From Caenorhabditis remanei (lineage: Eukaryota; Nematoda; Chromadorea; Rhabditida; Rhabditidae), in NCBI RefSeq assembly GCF_010183535.1, contig NC_071331.1, positions 10,974,001 to 11,038,000 of the forward strand: a stretch of DNA of 64,000 nucleotides, read 5' to 3'. Positions 35,301 to 46,339 of this stretch are shown here, piece by piece (the first letter of the stretch is position 1; each line of letters opens with the position of its first letter). The translations under genes were made by a program, and so were the position numbers. The notes below the pieces were generated by a model, which worked only from the letters and a program-made list of their open reading frames with translations, made no database searches and was not told the DNA's origin.

Positions 35301-37289
35301 AAATCAGAGAAAAGAGTCTGAAACAAGAACAAGTTTGAATTAAAATCATCTCATTTTAAGTAATGTTACATTCTCGTTTTTAAGATTTCCGAATCTTTGT
35401 TCACTTTTCTTCATTAATTCCTTTGCCGACTCCAACTCATACGTTTTGTTCGCTTTCCATTTTTTCACCTGAAAAATCACCAAATTGTTTCTATATCATT
35501 AATCCTCTTTTTACTACCTTCTCCACATCAACTCCGGCGTTTAAGAGAAATTTCTCTTCTTTTTGGATATCTTCCATCGAGGACAGGTTATCCAATCTTT
35601 TCTCCATATTTGGTGGGAATCCCCAATCGATCTCCACATCTTTCTCCAAGCGTTCTTTTAAATATTCATCTATCTGGAAATATTAATTTTGTCTGGTTGT
35701 AAAATTATTATATGGATTTTGATTACCTCAGTACTGCTTTCTGAATTGTCTTTGATACTCTTCATTTCATCGGGTGATAATTTTCCAAAAATCTCCTCCA
35801 TACTCTTCTTGAAGATGCGTTCCCGCAGTGATGAAGCACTGCGAGAAGTCTGAAATTGAAATTTGTTCATTTATTTGCAGAAAGACATTTCCTGACTGTT
35901 GGTAGATTAAAAACTTACCGAAGGTCCTTGCCTTCTTACAGGTGAAGGCGAAGATCTGCGACTTGAGGATCCAGAATCCATTCCTCTGCTAGAACGTCTA
36001 GAGCCAGCTCTTGAAGCTGCGGATGAACTTCTGGTCCGTCCGCTTACACTTGCCCCATTCACATTCTTGGGAGTCCTGATTGTGGATCTGGACGACCGTT
36101 CAGGGGAGGCATTTCGGGAGCTTGCCGCGCTCGTCTGCCTGGACCACGATTTGGATCGGGTTCGGTGGCTGACGGACGCTCCTTCCCATTCATCCTCACT
36201 TTCCTGAAAAAGTTTATGTTCATATATTTGCAAAACGCATTGCCTTCCAGTTGAGGGTTGCTGAATTGAACGCTTACCGAAGATAATTGTCTTCTTATGG
36301 AGGAAGGGGAGGATCGGCGGCTTGAGGAACCAGAATTCATTCTTCTTCCAGAACTTCTCGAGCGGGTTCTCGAAGCTGCGGATGAACTTCTTGTCCGACC
36401 GCTTACACTTGGGCCGCCGACTTTCTTGGGAGCCCTTATTGATGAACGGAACAAAGGATCCGGGGAGACGTTTCTAGAATTGGCAGCGCTTCTAGTGCGG
36501 TGGCTGACGGGAGCACCATCCTCATCATCGCTTCCCTGAAAAAGTTGGATTTCGTGAGGGAAAAACGTTTCACAGAGAATTTGGGCGTAATTTCACATTT
36601 ATTTTCGGTGTAATCATTCTTGGCAGTCAGTTTATGAATTGTTCTGCTGAAATGTCTGACGACAAAGGGTTTGGGAAACTGGGATAACCAGTCAAAATTT
36701 TGGCGAATATCAATAAGGACGAAAACTCACCATGACAGAATGGCACTTTTTTGGACGACCTCTTCCTCTTTTTGGTTCTGGAGAGGAACCACGGGATGGA
36801 TTCCTGCTCTGGGGACGGGATCTCTGGAATTATTTAGGTTTTAATCTGACCTCAAGCTAGAAAAAACTCACATCCCTCCTATTGCAAGATTTCGAACGGG
36901 TTCGTTTGGTGACGGTTCTGGGCTGAAAATTAGATTTGACTTGTTAAGTTGGTTCTTATTTTTAAATTCTTACATTTGAACTTGATGAGGTGGCAGAAGA
37001 TGTAGACGGTTGAGAGTTCGTCGGGTTCTTCGATGATCTTGTTTTTTTCTGAAAAATAAAAAAGTCAATATTTCAAAGTATATCCAGAACTTACCGGAGC
37101 AGTCGAACCTGTTCCACTTGATTGGCGGCGATTCGATTGAGCAGAAGTACACTGGCTCGACGATGGTGTTGCCTTAAAGAAAATTGACGCTTTAAAAAAT
37201 AATTCAATTATAATCCAACTTACCGAATACCTTTTCACAGTGGATCTCTTTCGTACGTCATTTCTCAAACGCATTACTCCTTCAACCAT
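32397..37289 (-). CDS. gene F: 23-exon protein with AT-hook, SR-rich exons, homeodomain-like repeats and SAM-like C-terminus (1143 aa)
   Basis: All introns are phase 0. Exons: 37224-37289, 37095-37172, 36974-37048, 36872-36922, 36731-36823, 36278-36535, 35919-36203, 35727-35849, 35518-35673, 35370-35468, 35027-35317, 34928-34981, 34764-34880, 34593-34715, 34452-34544, 34090-34401, 33817-34038, 33474-33770, 33173-33349, 33046-33126, 32860-32928, 32653-32757 and 32397-32603. A canonical AT-hook, KRGRGRPKK, is in exon 5. Exons 6 and 7 are duplicated SR-rich exons. Six exons open with homeodomain helix-3-like segments: IDEYLKERLEK (344), VKKWKANKTYE (396), LKWAWKTVIV (526), LKNWLEQRRE (583), KKRWQVNNKDKK (624) and LRIAWLEHTG (759). 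Residues 760-1040 are acidic and disordered. The C-terminus reads Trp-Lys, then EEEVTDWMKKVL, a SAM-like start. The start is the Met at 37289. The acceptor of exon 2 (TTTAAG) is unusual. Confidence 0.8.
32929..34038 (-). repeat. tandem duplication of two exons plus introns in gene F
   Basis: Exons 17-18 (33474-34038) and 19-20 (33046-33349) are copies of each other. Both first exons contain TSPAHSERA- or MSPAHSERA-type text, SAE(A/V)SEPST and DYDGQD-like words and end EPS. The introns are also copies: CTGAAAACGAATAGTTT occurs in both, and a longer stretch with CTTCTCTTTGCCTATTT repeats near 32995 and 33425. Confidence 0.8.
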
Positions 37290-37313
37290 TTTCAGATTTT
37301 GGCTGCTTATAAG

Positions 37314-37600
37314 CTGAAAAGAAACAATTTTTAGAATTCTACATTGAGAAAAAGATAATTGAAAGTAAAATTATAAACAAAAACATTCGGCTAGACCACA
37401 ACATTTCGTTAACTCTACTCGAAGACGCGTTCTGCTGACCAAGCGAATAAGAAGAGATCATAGAAACCGAGAGACGCAGCAAGAGACGCAACACGTTTGT
37501 TGATAGACTAGGGAAGAATGCGAGAGGCAGAGAAGATGGCTGAACGACACATTGGAAAAAATGGCGTAGTGAGGGAAATGTATGATTGCAATGCGTATGT
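37314..37600 (-). promoter_or_regulatory. promoter-like region upstream of gene F
   Basis: The TTTTCAG acceptor at about 37314-37316 precedes a 24-bp 5'UTR. Upstream lies a patch with GAGAGACGCAGCAAGAGACG, two copies of the GAGACGC word, and CGTTTGTTGATAG. This is the likely promoter and outron of gene F. Confidence 0.4.
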
Positions 37601-39062
37601 ACGTGTGGTCGGAATACTAACTGGAGAATTGTGAAAAAGTCTTGGCACATGTATTTGAAAAGATGAAAGCTCAAAACAAAACTACTGGACTAAACGTTTA
37701 TTTGGTTGTTTCAATGGTTATTTCAGTGGATTTCTAAATAAAAGAGAGAGAGAAAATTCATGATTTTTAAAATACCACAACTTTTCTGCTTCTGCTGCGA
37801 AAATTGGGAACCTCAAGATTGAAGTTATGATAACATAAATTTATCCAGTGCAATGGAAGGCGTTCGCCTATCTGCCTGTATGTTTTAGTGTAAACGGGGA
37901 GAAGAGGGAGAACGTATCTGTGTATGCATTTGTATTTGTGACAGTTGCTTTTATTGATCTTCAAAAAACAAGACAGAAGAACAAATGTGGAAGTATGATT
38001 CATGGGGCACTCATACATTTCTTCTAATCAAATGTGCAATTAAAGTTGCAAAAACTAATAATTGTGCAGGAAAGTCCAGCATGAAACAGTTTTCAACAAC
38101 GTTTCCTTACTAGTAAGTTTTTTTCTGAGAAACTCTGTATCACATTCAAAATAGTACAGTATGTATGTTGGTTTTATTGAGCCCAAGTTATGTGAGCGAA
38201 AATGTCAGAACAATATAAAATTCTACTTCGTGACATGAACGAAACTTCATGTTTCACGCCAGATGGTTAACTTTTTTATATCAGACTGGGAGAGGTAATG
38301 ATTAACACTTCGGGAAAACGCACAGTGGTGTCAAACCAAAACCTTATGAGATGTGTTTTTTTCGTTCCTATTTCTCAAAATTGCTTGTGTTGCTATCGCC
38401 AATTTATCAATCAAGGATACTGGTGTAACCTGTGACAACATTCAACCATAAATACAAGAGTAAAAACACAGCTTGAACACATCTTTGAAGATAAACGAAT
38501 ATCAATGAAGTAATCAGAAGCGTGAAGAAAAAAAATAGTGGAAGATAAAACTGTTACCAACAGAAATGAAGAATAGATTTCTGAGCTTTTTTTCCAACGC
38601 GTTCAAAACTATCGAAAAAAAGCAACCAATATGTATTCAAATTACACCGTTGAAACATGGAACTCTAAATAGCGACTTAAATGAAAACTGAATAAAATAA
38701 CGATTTCATCACATCGATAAAACTGAAAAATATTCAAAAAATAACTGCTAACGTTGATCTAACAGGTTCTACAATAGGTGACATAAAAGTGTAATTAAAT
38801 TATAGAAACTTCAAGAAACATTGAACTCCGACAGAAACAAACTTTTTGTAAAGCTAATGTTTCCACATAGCTAAAGAGCTGAAGATCAATTGGCAGTGTA
38901 ACTTCATAATCAATTTGATACGTCGACATGAACTACCGACCTAAAGTTTCGATGAAATATTTCCGTGAGAGGTTACTGTTACAGGATCCATATTTCATAA
39001 AAAATTGAAACTCTCTCAAGTTCTGTTCACGTGCTATTTTTTTTCTTTTGAACTTGGAATGA
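37601..39062. other. gene-free interval
   Basis: AT-rich DNA without convincing exons on either strand. Confidence 0.4.
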
Positions 39063-39379
39063 CTATATCGCATACTTGTCAACCGGGTCGAAACGGGCCG
39101 ACACGGGCCGGTTCGTAACTCGCGTCAAAATGAATATTATGAGCTCAAAAATATACCAAAATGTAGATCTCGACGAGTTCTATGTCCGTGACCTACTACG
39201 GGCCGGATGGCCATTCGTTAATATGCCGCGGGCCGGGCTAGAATGGCTTTTTTGGCCATTTTCGCGCTTTTCGGCACTTTTTCCCGGCACATTAACGAAT
39301 AGACATCCGGCCCGTAGTAGGTCACGGACATAGAACTCGTCGAGATCTACATTTTGGTATATTTTTCAGCTCATAATAT

Positions 39380-39804
39380 TAGGCTTTCCATCCGGGCGGC
39401 AAGATGCCCGCCCGACCCGCCCTAGGGCGGGCGGCGACCCGCCCTAAGACGGCCCTGCCGCCCCATCATTCTATGCGTGACACCCTCCTTTCTTCACGCT
39501 CTTCCCCCTCGCTTTCGTCAAGCGAAGGTTTGGCCTAGTGGTTAACAACTCTGTTTTTGAATTTGATACTCTCGAGTTCAAACTTTTTTGCGGCAAAACT
39601 TTTTTTTTCTTTTTTTTTTAATTGAATAGAGAGTGCTATTGGTTTTTCGACAAAATTAGATTAGATAATATGAAAAAAATAAATTAAGGAGAAACATTTT
39701 GTCACGCCAGTCTACCCTAGGGCGGGCTAGGGCGGGCACGGGCGGGTCGCCGCCCGGGCGGGCGAGGGCCGCCCGCAGAAACGCCCGTCCGGATGGAAAG
39801 CCTA
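39380..39804. mobile_element. nested hAT-like MITE, 425 bp
   Basis: It starts TAGGCTTTCCATCCGG, ends CCGGATGGAAAGCCTA, and is flanked by perfect 8-bp copies of CATAATAT (39372-39379 and 39805-39812). The subterminal regions are made of GGGCGGG-type words on both sides. It inserted after the outer element, because it splits that element's right arm. Confidence 0.85.
39531..39584 (+). promoter_or_regulatory. tRNA-like internal Pol III promoter inside the nested element
   Basis: TGGCCTAGTGG (39531-39541) matches tRNA box A and GAGTTCAAACT (39574-39584) resembles box B, about 43 bp apart. A long T-run from about 39600 could terminate Pol III. The stems do not fold into a good tRNA, so this is tRNA-derived or mimicked promoter sequence, not a tRNA gene. 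Confidence 0.45.
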
Positions 39805-39883
39805 CATAATATTCATTTTGACGCGAGCTACGAGCCGGCCCGTGTCGGCCCGTTTCGGCCCGGTTGACACGTATGCTATATCG

Positions 39884-40439
39884 TTCAGAACACTAAAGAG
39901 TTTTTATTATATTTGTTTTTCTTTTTAATTGTATTAGAAAAATGTTATGTTTCACTTCGCTTTCAAGTATGAGATCTTCAGAACATGCAATAATGCTTGC
40001 AGCCAAGTGATTCTAAAAGTTAGTTCAAAATAAGTCAGTTTCCATGGTCTATATTTTTTTAAACAGATTTCTTTTTTCCGCCATGGGATAGAGTTCGGTG
40101 TTCCAAAAATCCCACTGTACCCTATTGCCATCGTCTTCATTTCTGTGATAGCTACAATCTAATAAAATACATTTACATATTTTCCGCTTATCTTATTGCA
40201 CTACGCGCAGCTTTTTTAATGAGAAAAAGAAACCTGATATTAAGCTTTATCGTCTCCAAATATTGGGGATTTCCCCCTTCCTCACGTGGCGATTGATACA
40301 GATATTCGACATGTGACCAAATAATAATATCGGTTCTTATCTTTTTCCGTTATTATTTCTTGTTTCACAAGTGTATCTTCATGTCATTCTTTCATAAGAT
40401 TTCAGGGTTTCGGTTTGGAAAACGTAAGTTGGGGTAGCC
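39884..40439. other. short gene-free interval between hAT-like elements
   Basis: AT-rich. No exon or element is recognised. Confidence 0.3.
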
Positions 40440-40447
40440 GAAATTAT

Positions 40448-40720
40448 CATACTTGCAAATTTACGGCCCGGTAGAGAATTTTCAAGGCCCGGCCCGGCTT
40501 CAAAAAAAAGGTACCTATTTTTTACCAAATTTTTTGAATTTTTTTGAAAATTTACATTAAAAATTTCAATTTTTTGATGAATAACTATCTTTTGATTGAA
40601 TTCTGAAGTATAGTCAAAAATTCGACATTTTTGGGAAAAAATTCAAAAAAATTCAAATTTTCGTTCAAAATTTCAGTTCAAATTTTTCAGCCCGGCCCGG
40701 CCCGGCCCGTTGCAAGTATG
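40448..40720. mobile_element. hAT-like MITE, 273 bp
   Basis: The ends are CATACTTGCAA and TTGCAAGTATG, flanked by a perfect 8-bp duplication GAAATTAT (40440-40447 and 40721-40728). Subterminal GGCCCGGCCCGG words relate it to the element at 39071. Confidence 0.85.
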
Positions 40721-40728
40721 GAAATTAT

Positions 40729-42264
40729 TCACTGTTTTCATGGTATGGTTTATAGCTAAAATCATTATTCACTTTAATGGAATGTCGTTATCTAAGAATA
40801 TCTGAACTTATTAATAAGAAGAAGAAGTTATTCTACTGATTTTTTCTCAAGTTAGCAAGATGGTTTTAGAAAGTTAGTTTGTCTGATAAAATTGTTACCA
40901 TTTCATTGAACAAATTTGTTGATGTGCCTTATGGATTTTACAATCGGAGGATTCCTCACTACCTCTTCAGACAATACCCTATGAGTTCCTATCTCCTGGT
41001 TCGTGCAACATTTTCAGTTTTTCATCCATCGATTCTCGCTAATTTTCAATTTTAATGATGTTTTGAAGTTCAGTTCAGAAAAAACCTCATAGATGTGACA
41101 AGATTGCTTCGACTGACTAACTAACAAGAAGTTAAAGTTTACAAAGTTTCTGTTTTAGCATCTCTGTTAATTCCACTCTCAACTTTCAGTAAAGTTTCTA
41201 TTACCATCGACGGAAACTGTGTACTGGGCCTGGTAGGAAGTGTTTGCAATATTTTTCTAGTTCATTTCTTTTTGTTTCTTTCATTTGTTCATTTTTTTAA
41301 ATCTGTTCAAAAAACGCCTATCTTTATCACTCTTTTTTACTTCAAAGTATTTTATCTGTCTGCTTTGAAACCGTATTGTTGATACTTTCAAGGAGGTGCG
41401 AATAGTATTTGTCAGGTTACTCTTTATGTGCTTAACACCTGATTATCACAGTAATACTTATAAGTAAAATGAAATATAAAAGAGTTTCAGTCGAAAATTT
41501 CCGTTTCAGAACTGTCATAAAATAGTTCAGGAACTACAAATGATGATTTCTTTACTTTGGTTTTCATGGCTCACAATCAGGTCTTCAACAAACATTTTAT
41601 CATTAAAATGCCTTACGCAGAGCTTCAACAGGGTGTCTAACATTTTTCACAGTTTCTATTTTCTAACTTAATTTTAAAACTACATAAATTGGTATTCTCT
41701 CTTGTCCGTGTTCGAAAAAATACTTTCTCTAACAAAAACAATTTCTGGGAACCTTTTGATATAAAATGAATCTTAGCTTGAGAGTGTAGAAATTTCTGTG
41801 TTTTTATATTCTTGCACGGTTTCAATTACAAATTATATGTACTTACAAGTTTTCTATTCTATTGTATCGATTTTCAAAAATAGTCAGAGATAGGCTCCCA
41901 AGTAAGCTCACTTCAATAGCATATTCGTTTCGTTTCCACTTCTTCTCTATGCTTGCAATAAATAGAACAATTCAATCTGTTTAGACCTGCAAAGTTCACT
42001 ACGTAGTTCCTCTTCTTTCCAACACTCTTATCACTTATCCCTCCCCATTTATGTTTCCCGTTTCTATTTGTGTTGACCTGACACTTTTTGGCCTTTGATG
42101 ATAACAAGTGATATCATGTACGGTTTCTATTCTTCCACCATAAGAAACTTGTTTTTTTCTTTGGAAGATTACGGTAGCCTTCGTTGAAACTGAAAGACAT
42201 TTCGTTGACGTTTCACTGTATTTCAAAGTATTCGAAAAAAAAGAAGGACGTCAGTCTTCAATTT
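40729..42264. other. gene-free interval
   Basis: AT-rich and rich in GTTTC/GAAAC words. No exon pair or RNA gene could be supported. Confidence 0.4.
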
Positions 42265-42272
42265 CAATATTC

Positions 42273-42703
42273 GGCTCCGCGACAATTCGCAACTGCGACA
42301 TTTCGCAACTGCGACATTCCGCAACTAGTCATTTCGCAACTGCGACGTTTCTCAACTACGACATTTCGCAACCACGACGTTTCGCTACCACTGGGCATTT
42401 GCATATTTGGGTCAGCTAAAAATGTTGAGTGTACCAAAGTGCTTGGGAACATATTTGAAAATAATTAAATAGAAGAAAAAGTTATCTGACCCACTTTTAG
42501 ACAAAACTAGGTTAAACTATTGCTACATAGTTTAATGGTTGCGAAACGTCGTGGTGGCGAAATGTCGTAGTTGAGAAACGTCGCAGTTGCGAAATGACTA
42601 GTTGCGAAATGTCGCAGTTGCGAAGTGTCGCAGTTGCGAAACCTACGTGAGTTGCGGAATGTCGCAGTTGCGAAATGTCGCAGTTGCGAATTGTCGCGGA
42701 GCC
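42273..42703. mobile_element. hAT-like foldback with internal tandem repeats, 431 bp
   Basis: The ends are GGCTCCGCGACAATTCGC and its reverse complement. A perfect 8-bp duplication CAATATTC flanks it (42265-42272 and 42704-42711). Both arms are built of a roughly 15-17-bp unit, CGCAACTGCGACATTT, repeated several times with variation; it is inverted in the right arm. Confidence 0.85.
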
Positions 42704-42711
42704 CAATATTC

Positions 42712-44708
42712 AAAATGAAGACGAGAAGGTTGGTTGATGATTAAAATATGATAATTTGTCTCAAGAAACGAAATTTACATTTTGAACTCTTGACCATTGA
42801 AGCATCAAATTTCGAGAAGGTCAAATATTAAAAGTCGAGAAGTAATAACGTTGAAATGATGACTCAAATTGAGATATTCAACAGTATAGGCACTATTTAT
42901 TTGAGGAAATGTTGTATAGATTTAATGCGATGACTCACTTTACAAATTATCAAGATTGATTTGTATGGCCTTTATAATCTTTTTGAAACTGACAAGTCGT
43001 ACTCCTTATATCATATGAGTTATCTGGAAATAATCACTTATTGGCACGTCAATTTGAAAATCAACAATATTCCATCTCTGGTAAATCGCAAAATGTTCTG
43101 AAATTTTTCATCTGAACCGCTTGAAAAAACAATTTTTGCATACACAATTTTACTATCCATTAATGTTTCAAGTTTGACTTATTCTTTTGTAGTTCTGTTG
43201 CATTTTACTTGCAAATTACCTAGCTAGACGATCGTCTGTATAATAAAGTATCAGAGTGTAACAGTTTTTATATCCGCGCTTTACCGAAGTTACCAGACCA
43301 GTTGAAAGTCAATCAAAACATTGTTCTCCTAAAAACTGATTCCTTTAAACAACGTTGAAACCGTCTATTACGAAATTCACCACATTTTCTTTTCCTCTTC
43401 TGGAAACACTAATACATCTGAATTATCTAGAAATTTTACTGTCACTACATATGCAGGAGTAGAAACATGAAGTCTAGGGCATATTCTGTTTTTCAGATTT
43501 TTTTAAACTTTCGCTTTCTACTAAAAGTCCTGAGGACAGACTATAAAAAAACAATCCAATTTGAAATTGTTTCCTTATGATCGCCACTTTTTATCTATTC
43601 TAACCTTTCGTTTCTTATCTATTTTCAGTGTAATTTCAATTTGTTTCCGACCAAAATGTTAACAGCATTATTTTCTTCTTTTGACAACTAATTTCCTTGT
43701 TTTGTAATTGTTGAGAGAGAAAATAACTTCGTGAATAAGTTTATAGTTTGATGACAGCAGTAAAACATTTTCCCGTTCTTGCAGCTCCACTAGTTAACTA
43801 AACATACAATAACATTACCCAATTAAAGGCTAATATGGAACAGAAAACATTTGATTTTTTTAATTTCAAAGATTCAAATTATTCCTTACATTTCGACGTG
43901 AACTATCATGGCCTGTCACCGTACCTCAAGGTCATTAAACGTGGCAAGAAAATCTGTGTATATTAGAGGAACATAACTCCAAATTATTGATTTCCATCAT
44001 GTTGGTCATCTCTTCTTTTGCTCTTGTCACCACTCTAGAACATGGATGAACGTAGTGAGTTGTTATGGCAAATTGTAAACAAGACATTAGGTTGAAATAG
44101 TATATTTCTGGAAGTGAAGAGACAACTCACATCCAGTTTTTTGGGAAGCTCGAAGTCTATTATGCTACGTTTCAAAATCCCTGCTTCAGCCTTTAAGCCG
44201 ATCAACCTGTCAAACCTTTTTCCCATCTGTTATATAAAAAAAGACGTTCAGTTTCGAAGTTATGGTTGGGTCAACGATAACCAGTATCTATTTATAATAT
44301 TTTGGAATTAGAGCATATTTTGAATGAGATACAGTGTCGAAAATGTAATGGTAAAAAGAGAATTGTCCGACTTCTTAATTGTGACTGAAATATAAGATAG
44401 CAGGAACAGTGATTTTCTTAATTTTGTAAATAATCCAAACTGCGCTTACTGGAAATTGATATTGTTCCGCAATCTACTTGAGATCCACACTGAATATTCC
44501 TATTCGGTAAGGAGTTATCCTGGATAACTTGAAACCGTTAAAATCCCAGTTTCCCGATGATTTTGTCTTTTTACCTGAAGTTTTTTTCAGTTTCAAAGAT
44601 ACAGTGAATCGAATCTAAATTTGAATAACTTCGGTGGATAGTATCCAGATCATTCAAATTAGCCTGTTCACGTTTGAAACTAGGAAGAGACAGTGCTAGA
44701 GAGGATCA
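42712..44708. other. gene-free interval
   Basis: No supported exon. A short frame at 44114-44311 lacks matching splice signals. Confidence 0.4.
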
Positions 44709-44716
44709 AGATTCTG

Positions 44717-44969
44717 GGCTCCGCGTCACTTCGCAACCGATTATTTCGCTAAGACGTTCCGGAACTTAAACATTCTCGCGTACTACGATATTTAAAAATT
44801 TTTCGTGCTCAGAAAACATTATTGATTACGTTAGAAACTGTCAGAACGCGAGTAGAGTGAATTTTATGTGATTTTAATTGACAAATATGAGTCTGACTCA
44901 CTTGCGAAATGACTAGTTGCGATATGTACGTGAGTTGCGAATCGACTGGTTGCGAAGTGACACAGAGCC
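44717..44969. mobile_element. diverged relative of the 42273 foldback, 253 bp
   Basis: The ends are GGCTCCGCGTCACTTCGC and GCGAAGTGACACAGAGCC. The flanks AGATTCTG (44709-44716) and AGATTGTG (44970-44977) match at 7 of 8 positions. The right arm keeps GTTGCGA-type units; the centre is unrelated AT-rich DNA. Confidence 0.75.
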
Positions 44970-45559
44970 AGATTGTGGAATGGAGTTCGATTCTGAGAAG
45001 GGCAATTTGCCTAATCTTTCAACTGTCAGCCTTTAAAACTTGGCACGCTATTTAACCTAAACTAGGCTTGTTCTCACATTGCTCCCAAAGTTCAAAGAGT
45101 GATCTTTCGTAGCCACAGGTCCTGAAAATCAATGAATACCTGATTCAAAATAAGAGTTCTGAAACGGTGAACACCCAATACTGTGATGAAAGCGAAAGTT
45201 ACTCTTCTATGAGTAGTTATCATGGAAAACTTGATACAGTCGAAATCCCATTTGGTTTTGTATCTGATGTTTTTTTACAGTTTCAAAGACACAGTAAATG
45301 AAATACAATTTTGAAAAATTTCAATCCGTGGCATTAATAACACTTGGCTCAAATAAAAGCTAAAACAAAAAGTTAACGGCTGTGAATTGTTAACGGCTGT
45401 GAACAGTGTGAAACTTTGAACCTTAAAATAGGAAAACTACTTCCTGGACATCGTAACTTTCATCTTGCTCTATTGCCTGGTTAGTTAGTTAATGACTCTG
45501 AAACAACAATACCAAAAAGAGAGATTCAAACTGATAAGACACCTGTGAAAAAGTGTAAA

Positions 45560-46330
45560 CCTGCAAAAAGTGATCTCTGTACTAACCGTAACCTCTCTCT
45601 CCAAAATACTCCTAACGTAACATGTGTTGACAGACTTTTTACAACTCCACCTGTCACTTTGTGAGATGACATCACCAAGGAGAACGTGACTCTCTCCATT
45701 AACCATACTCTCTCTCCCCCTCCTCCCGAATCATTCTCCTTGCCATCCAGACTGGAGTCAATATGTAGTCTAGAAGAGAGGAATCCAGTTGCCACGTGCA
45801 CTTTGTCTCTTTTTCTCTCGAGTCTCTCACTCTCTCATTCTATCTCTTCGTCTCCTCAATTTCTTCATTAGCTCGGGGCGGGAGTGTCTTACCGAGGCGA
45901 CCGTGAGAAGACACAAAAAGAGAAAAAGAAAAAGTGGCGAGTGTCTGCGTCTCTTCGTCTCGCACACTCTCTACTTCCGTTCTGAATTATGCAGCTGCTC
46001 TTCATGCTTTTCAAATGCTCATCATAGACCCTTTTGAATGAAAATTTTTGGTTTCATTCTTATAAAAATTCTAGGTTTTCAATATATATTTATTTTCTCT
46101 TCTTCTTCTTCTCTTTTTCATTCTTCTTTTCTCTTTTTTGCCCTTCCATTCCCATCCAATTTCCTTCTCTCTCTCCCTTACTGACTTCCCGCAAAAATTC
46201 GCCTTGTTCCTAGGTCTCTTGGGTCAGTACACTATCTCAGTCCCTATGTTTCTTATAGTTTCGTTATCAGTGCCTAGAAATACACGACACCTAGAGACTG
46301 TACAGATCAAGGAGGGTGGGTGAGAGAAGC
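45560..46330 (+). promoter_or_regulatory. CT-rich promoter-like tract
   Basis: A long pyrimidine-rich stretch contains CTCTCTCC and TCTTCTTCTTCT runs, GCCACGTGCAC (about 45792), TGTCTGCGTCTC (about 45940) and a GC-rich patch with CGGGGCGGGAG. It lies about 3.8 kb upstream of the first exon of the plus-strand gene and could be its distal promoter. No TATA-like position can be assigned. Confidence 0.35.
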
Positions 46331-46339
46331 AGAGAGAAA

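Larger units (their letters stand above)
39071..39875. mobile_element. hAT-like foldback element, 805 bp including a nested element
   Basis: The ends are CATACTTGTCAACCGGG and CCCGGTTGACACGTATG, flanked by a perfect 8-bp duplication CTATATCG (39063-39070 and 39876-39883). The GC-rich arms pair over about 170 bp and contain GACGAGTTCTATGTCCGTGA and its mirror. The right arm is interrupted at 39380-39804 by a second element. Removing that element and one target copy restores the arm symmetry. Confidence 0.85.

Noticed and set aside
42273..42703. CRISPR-like array of short repeats
   Set aside because: The repeats are contiguous, variable, inverted in the second arm and flanked by an 8-bp duplication; this is a foldback transposon in a eukaryotic genome.
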